Part shown: piece by piece, positions 60,856 to 64,000 of the stretch
Layout: every line of letters starts with the position of its first letter
Numbering within the stretch: position 1 is the first letter of the stretch
Position numbers and translations under genes: made by a program
The notes under the pieces: model-generated
Database searches by the model: none
Told to the model about the DNA's origin: nothing
The model's input: the letters and a program-made list of their open reading frames with translations, nothing else
Origin: Deferribacter desulfuricans SSM1
GTDB lineage: Bacteria > Chrysiogenota > Deferribacteres > Deferribacterales > Deferribacteraceae
Assembly (NCBI RefSeq): GCF_000010985.1
Contig: NC_013939.1
Location: 1,331,501-1,395,500 of the forward strand
Reading direction: 5' to 3'
DNA: 64,000 nt

Positions 60856-62097
60856 TTATTCCCTTATGTGCCCATCACCATAAACTATATACTTGGTGGT
60901 TGTCAAATCATAAGCACCCATTGGACCCCTGCAATGCAATTTTTGAGTACTAATACCTATTTCAGCTCCTAATCCAAACTCAGCACCATCAGTAAACCTC
61001 GTAGAGGCATTTACATATACTGCAGCTGCATCCACACTCTCAAGAAATTTTTGAGCAGTGGTATAATTTTCTGTTACAATTGATTCCGAATGAGATGACC
61101 CATATTTATTAATATGCTCAATAGCTTCCTCATCACTTTCTACAACTTTGACTGACAATATTAAATCCAGATACTCCGCTTCCCAATCTTCTTCTGTTGC
61201 AATATTAATATCAATAATATTTCTCACTTTTTCACAACCTCTAAGTTCTACACCAAATCTATCATATTCTTTTTTTAATCGAGGTAAAATTTCATCTGCC
61301 ACATCTTTATGTATTAATAAAGTTTCCATAGCATTACAAACACCAGGTCTTTGAACCTTAGCATTAACAGCAATTTTAACTGCCTTCTCTAAATCTGCAT
61401 CTTTATCGATATATGTGTGACACACACCTTTATCGTGTTTTACAACTGGGATAAAACTGTTTTCAGTAACAAATTTAATTAAACCTTCCCCTCCCCTTGG
61501 AATTATCAAATCTATATAATCTTTAGCTTTGAGCATATCCATTATGTATTTTCTTTCAGGGTCCTCTAAAATATAAACCAAATTGTCATCCAAACCTTCT
61601 GAAACTAAAGCTTCCTTTATAATATCTCCCAAAATTCTATTAGAGTTCAAAGCTTCTTTACCGCCTCTTAAAATTGATGCATTGCCTGATTTTAAACACA
61701 ATGCAGCAGCATCAACAGTAACATTTGGTCTTGATTCATAGATGATACCAATAACACCAATGGGAACTCTAACCTTGTAAATTTTTAAACCGTTTGGCCT
61801 TTTAAAACCTCTGTCAATCATACCAACAGGATCATCCTGAGCAACAATATCCATTACTCCACTAATCATCGAATCAATTCGTTTATCATTTAACAATAAT
61901 CTATCTATTAAAGCTTTATTTAACCCTAATCTTTTACCGTTTTCTATATCTTTCTGATTTTCAGATTTAATCTTTTCTCTCGATTTATCTATTAAATCAG
62001 CAATTTTTTTTAAAACATTATCCTTTTTCTCACTTTTTAAGTGCATTAAAGTTAATGAAGCATTTTTAACCTTTTTAAACTCATCATAAATGTTCAT
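60856..62097 (-). CDS. proA: Gamma-glutamyl phosphate reductase ProA
   Basis: The second step of proline synthesis: reduces glutamyl 5-phosphate to glutamate semialdehyde with NADPH. 413 residues of the aldehyde dehydrogenase superfamily, with GVIGIIYESRPNVTVDAAAL, LRGGKEALNSN, the catalytic Cys in RPGVCNAMETLLI and FGLGAEIGISTQKLHCRGPM (quoted at 20). The length is normal. It starts 2 nt after proB and is followed by nadD, a gene order found in many bacteria. Confidence 0.96.
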   Translation of the reverse strand: MNIYDEFKKVKNASLTLMHLKSEKKDNVLKKIADLIDKSREKIKSENQKDIENGKRLGLNKALIDRLLLNDKRIDSMISGVMDIVAQDDPVGMIDRGFKRPNGLKIYKVRVPIGVIGIIYESRPNVTVDAAALCLKSGNASILRGGKEALNSNRILGDIIKEALVSEGLDDNLVYILEDPERKYIMDMLKAKDYIDLIIPRGGEGLIKFVTENSFIPVVKHDKGVCHTYIDKDADLEKAVKIAVNAKVQRPGVCNAMETLLIHKDVADEILPRLKKEYDRFGVELRGCEKVRNIIDINIATEEDWEAEYLDLILSVKVVESDEEAIEHINKYGSSHSESIVTENYTTAQKFLESVDAAAVYVNASTRFTDGAEFGLGAEIGISTQKLHCRGPMGAYDLTTTKYIVYGDGHIRE

Positions 62098-62099
62098 TA

Positions 62100-63242
62100 T
62101 TACCCCTCCAAAAAATCTGATAAAACAAAATCATCTCTATGTATTACCTCATCACTAAATTTATATCCTAAAATTTTCATAATTTCTGTAGTCTTTTTAC
62201 CCTTAATCTTTTCAATTTCCTGATGATTATAACGAACCTTACCACGTCCTAACTCAATCCCATTAATATCAACAATTTTCACAATATCTCCAACACTAAA
62301 TCGACCTTTAACATCAACAATACCACTTGGTAGCAAGGATGTGTATTTATTAATTAAAGCATTTCTAGCTCCATTATCAACCACAATTTCCCCTTTAGGG
62401 ATTGTGGCATATGCAATCCATAACTTCCTTTTTTTCAAAGGATCTTCAAGATGCGAGAAAAATGTCCCAATTTCTTCACCATTTAAAAACTTAACAATAT
62501 TATCAGGATCCTTACCATTTATTATCCCCACATAACAACCTGCATTAAGTGCCTTCTTTGCAGCTAATATTTTGGACTTCATTCCACCAGTACCAACATT
62601 TGAAATTGAATCTCCAGCCATGCTCAACAGTTTACTATCAAAATATTTAATTTCGTTAATTAAGACAGCATCTTTGTGTTTTGTAGGATCTTTTGAAAAA
62701 AATCCATCAACATCTGATAAAATCAACAACAACTCTGCTCCAATAAGCCCTGCTATCAGAGCAGAAAGATTATCATTATCGCCAAAACTATCAACAAATT
62801 TCAGCTCTTCAACTACTACAGTGTCATTTTCATTAACGATTGGCACCACAGAGTGCTTAAATAACTCTCTTATGGTGTATTTAGCATTTAGATATCTTCT
62901 TCTATTGGCAAAATCATCTTTCGTTATCAAAATTTGTGCTACTTTTATATTATACTCATCAAAGGCATCTTCATAAATTTGAATAAGCTTTGGTTGGCCA
63001 ATAGCGGCACAGGCTTGCCTTAAAGCTATATCTTTCGGTTTCGTTCCAATACCCAACTGCTGCATCCCAGCAGCTATTGCTCCAGAACTTACTATTAAAA
63101 TATTTTTAATATCTTTTTTGATTTTATGAATAGTTTTGGCTAAAGTTCTAATATATTCTTTATCGATATATCTACTGTTGTTTGTTAAGAGGTTACTTCC
63201 GATTTTTATGACTAAGGTTTTAATGTCGGGTAATTTTCTCAT
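62100..63242 (-). CDS. proB: Glutamate 5-kinase ProB with PUA domain
   Basis: The first step of proline synthesis. The 380 residues contain the amino-acid kinase domain (about 1-260: LVIKIGSNLLTNN, LIVSSGAIAAGMQQLG, VPIVNENDTVVVEE, FGDNDNLSALIAGLI, GTGGMKSKILAAKKA) and a C-terminal PUA domain (about 275-370), as in E. coli ProB. Feedback inhibition by proline is expected from the family. The ATG at 63242 is only 12 nt after the end of tRNA-Gln, with no Shine-Dalgarno sequence and no terminator, so a shared tRNA-mRNA transcript is likely. Confidence 0.96.
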   Translation of the reverse strand: MRKLPDIKTLVIKIGSNLLTNNSRYIDKEYIRTLAKTIHKIKKDIKNILIVSSGAIAAGMQQLGIGTKPKDIALRQACAAIGQPKLIQIYEDAFDEYNIKVAQILITKDDFANRRRYLNAKYTIRELFKHSVVPIVNENDTVVVEELKFVDSFGDNDNLSALIAGLIGAELLLILSDVDGFFSKDPTKHKDAVLINEIKYFDSKLLSMAGDSISNVGTGGMKSKILAAKKALNAGCYVGIINGKDPDNIVKFLNGEEIGTFFSHLEDPLKKRKLWIAYATIPKGEIVVDNGARNALINKYTSLLPSGIVDVKGRFSVGDIVKIVDINGIELGRGKVRYNHQEIEKIKGKKTTEIMKILGYKFSDEVIHRDDFVLSDFLEG

Positions 63243-63254
63243 ATAATAATCAAA

Positions 63255-63327
63255 CTGGGGCGGCAGGATTCGAACCTGCGAATGGCGGATCCAAAGTCCG
63301 CTGCCTTGCCAGCTTGGCTACGCCCCA
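63255..63327 (-). tRNA. tRNA-Gln (anticodon TTG)
   Basis: A cloverleaf with acceptor TGGGGCG/CGCCCCA, anticodon arm GCGGA-CTTTGGA-TCCGC (anticodon TTG) and T arm GCAGG-TTCGAAT-CCTGC. The discriminator is G. CCA is not encoded. Confidence 0.95.
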
Positions 63328-63346
63328 ATATCAAACTCGAGCCCTC

Positions 63347-63375
63347 TTAATATATAAAAAATCATTTCTTGTCAA
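63347..63375 (-). promoter_or_regulatory. Promoter of tRNA-Gln and probably proBA
   Basis: Minus strand: TTGACA (63375-63370), a 17-bp spacer, TATTAA (63352-63347), then a GC-rich GAGGGC discriminator as found at growth-rate-controlled stable RNA promoters. The predicted start near 63340 is about 13 nt before the tRNA. Confidence 0.75.
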
Positions 63376-63438
63376 GAAATTTTACCTCAGATTATTTTAT
63401 TTTTTTCTAACAGATAATAAAAATAAATATAATAAAAA

Positions 63439-63455
63439 ACCCCCATAAAGGGGGT
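63439..63455 (-). terminator. Terminator of the cytochrome c gene
   Basis: On the minus strand ACCCCC, loop TTTAT, GGGGGT followed by TTTTTATT, a strong intrinsic terminator just after the stop at 63460. Confidence 0.85.
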
Positions 63456-63459
63456 CTTT

Positions 63460-64000
63460 TTATTTATGTATCTTCTTGGCTTCCCTTGCAGCCCAATCTT
63501 TAGTTTCTCCAGCATGGCAACTAGGAATTAAACAAGAAAATTCTAGAGATAATTCGCTTTTAGCATATTTGCTATCTTTGGTAAACATTATATAGTTTGC
63601 AGATGTATTAATTTTGAAAAGATGAGATCTAACATCACCTACATACTTAGCCTTTTTGATTGCTGATTTCGCAGCTTTTGGCATGTGACAACTAATACAG
63701 TCAACTTGATTTTTACCATGAACTGTTTTAGCAAATTTTGACGCTACATCATCATGGCAATCTGCACATTTAGTTTTTATACTTACTACAGCCTTTGCAT
63801 GAGGATCATGACATTCAACACAATTCAAATCTTTATGTGCACCAGCTAATAACTCATTATACTGTTCATGATGTCTTATGAACCCTTTACTAGCTGGTAT
63901 CTTATCCGCTGAGCCTCTAATATGACATTTCCCACAAGCTTTAGAGCTTCTATCTACAGTAAGTTTAACAGCCTTAGGATTTTCAATATGTGCTGAAGCT
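63460..64000 (-). CDS. Multihaem cytochrome c, C-terminal part (partial)
   Basis: The frame is open to the end of the window, giving about 180 residues of the C-terminus. An apparent start at 63828 is an internal TTG, since the frame continues upstream as ...HEQYNELLAGAHKD. Haem-binding motifs are CGKCH, CVECH, CADCH and CISCH, plus CLIPSCH, a C-x4-C-H spacing. Scattered His residues (AHIEN, FIRHHEQ, VHGKN, RSHLF) can act as distal ligands. It resembles NapC/NrfH-linked or cytochrome c3-like periplasmic electron carriers. The N-terminus, with signal and any further haems, lies outside the window, so the exact family is open. Confidence 0.85.
   Translation of the reverse strand, partial: ASAHIENPKAVKLTVDRSSKACGKCHIRGSADKIPASKGFIRHHEQYNELLAGAHKDLNCVECHDPHAKAVVSIKTKCADCHDDVASKFAKTVHGKNQVDCISCHMPKAAKSAIKKAKYVGDVRSHLFKINTSANYIMFTKDSKYAKSELSLEFSCLIPSCHAGETKDWAAREAKKIHK

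Noticed and set aside
63460-63828. A complete 122-aa cytochrome c starting at 63828
   Set aside because: The start would be an internal TTG, and the frame stays open with another CxxCH upstream to the window edge.
1-64000. CRISPR array, prophage or rRNA genes
   Set aside because: No regularly spaced repeats, phage structural genes or rRNA sequence were seen.

Overview
The window is about 64 kb of a very AT-rich (roughly 30% GC by eye) Gram-negative chromosome. Gene content (Cys-type periplasmic formate dehydrogenase, multihaem cytochrome c, RsfS/NadD/ProBA, an ftsEX-envC-ctpA operon, CHASE2 cyclase, TRAP transporter) and protein style suggest an anaerobic, respiring bacterium of the Deferribacterota (Deferribacter-like). 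That assignment is inference from sequence style, not a database match. Genes are packed, often with ATGA or longer overlaps, so most lie in long operons.

Layout. 1-5.6 kb is an accessory patch: end of an SDR gene, an unknown membrane protein, nhaA, a DsrE-like gene broken by an in-frame amber codon, a REP-like palindrome, a tautomerase, and an SBF/ACR3-type transporter gene split by an IS256-family element (3784-5102) with a perfect 8-bp target duplication. 5.6-12.4 kb (minus) is a formate dehydrogenase operon: polyferredoxin, TorD-like chaperone, small Tat protein, then alpha, beta and gamma subunits. 12.5-23.1 kb (minus) is a compact operon smc - small protein - ftsY - unknown - SPL-like radical SAM - ROK kinase - FecR protein - CHASE2 cyclase. 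23.2-23.8 kb holds tRNA-Arg(CCG), a small zinc-ribbon membrane protein and a 223-bp MITE-like element. 24-30.3 kb is a divergent lactate/glycolate oxidation locus: GlcD, GlcF, a FadR-type regulator and a membrane microprotein on one side, LutC and a fused LutB-LutA on the other. Two TGGTNNNACCA operators overlap two good promoters between them.

30.3-39.8 kb (minus) carries tpx, a NusG/RfaH-like factor, DUF1634 plus TauE/SafE, a zinc phospholipase-C-like protein, pyruvate kinase, protoporphyrinogen oxidase, a PgaB-type hydrolase-domain protein, a SPOR protein and argS. 39.9-50.4 kb (plus) is one operon for envelope and division: a zinc-ribbon membrane protein, DUF4388 protein, small protein, ftsE, ftsX, EnvC-like amidase activator, CtpA protease, divergent polysaccharide deacetylase, tsaD, dusB and a HAD phosphatase. 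50.5-63.3 kb (minus) runs tRNA-Gln(TTG) - proB - proA - nadD - rsfS - HTH/zinc protein - trmL - sensor kinase - sigma54-type regulator - TRAP P/Q/M - prmA - PPP phosphatase - rsmE - tadA. The window ends inside a multihaem cytochrome c gene.

The most notable signals are: the IS insertion with a reconstructable 322-aa host gene and a stem that can mask the transposase ribosome site; the repeat family of nested palindromes; the two-operator lactate control region; tRNA genes only 12-16 nt upstream of protein genes; two probable leaderless mRNAs; a degenerate EnvC inside the ftsEX operon; and a very small TRAP Q subunit. I see no CRISPR array, prophage or rRNA.
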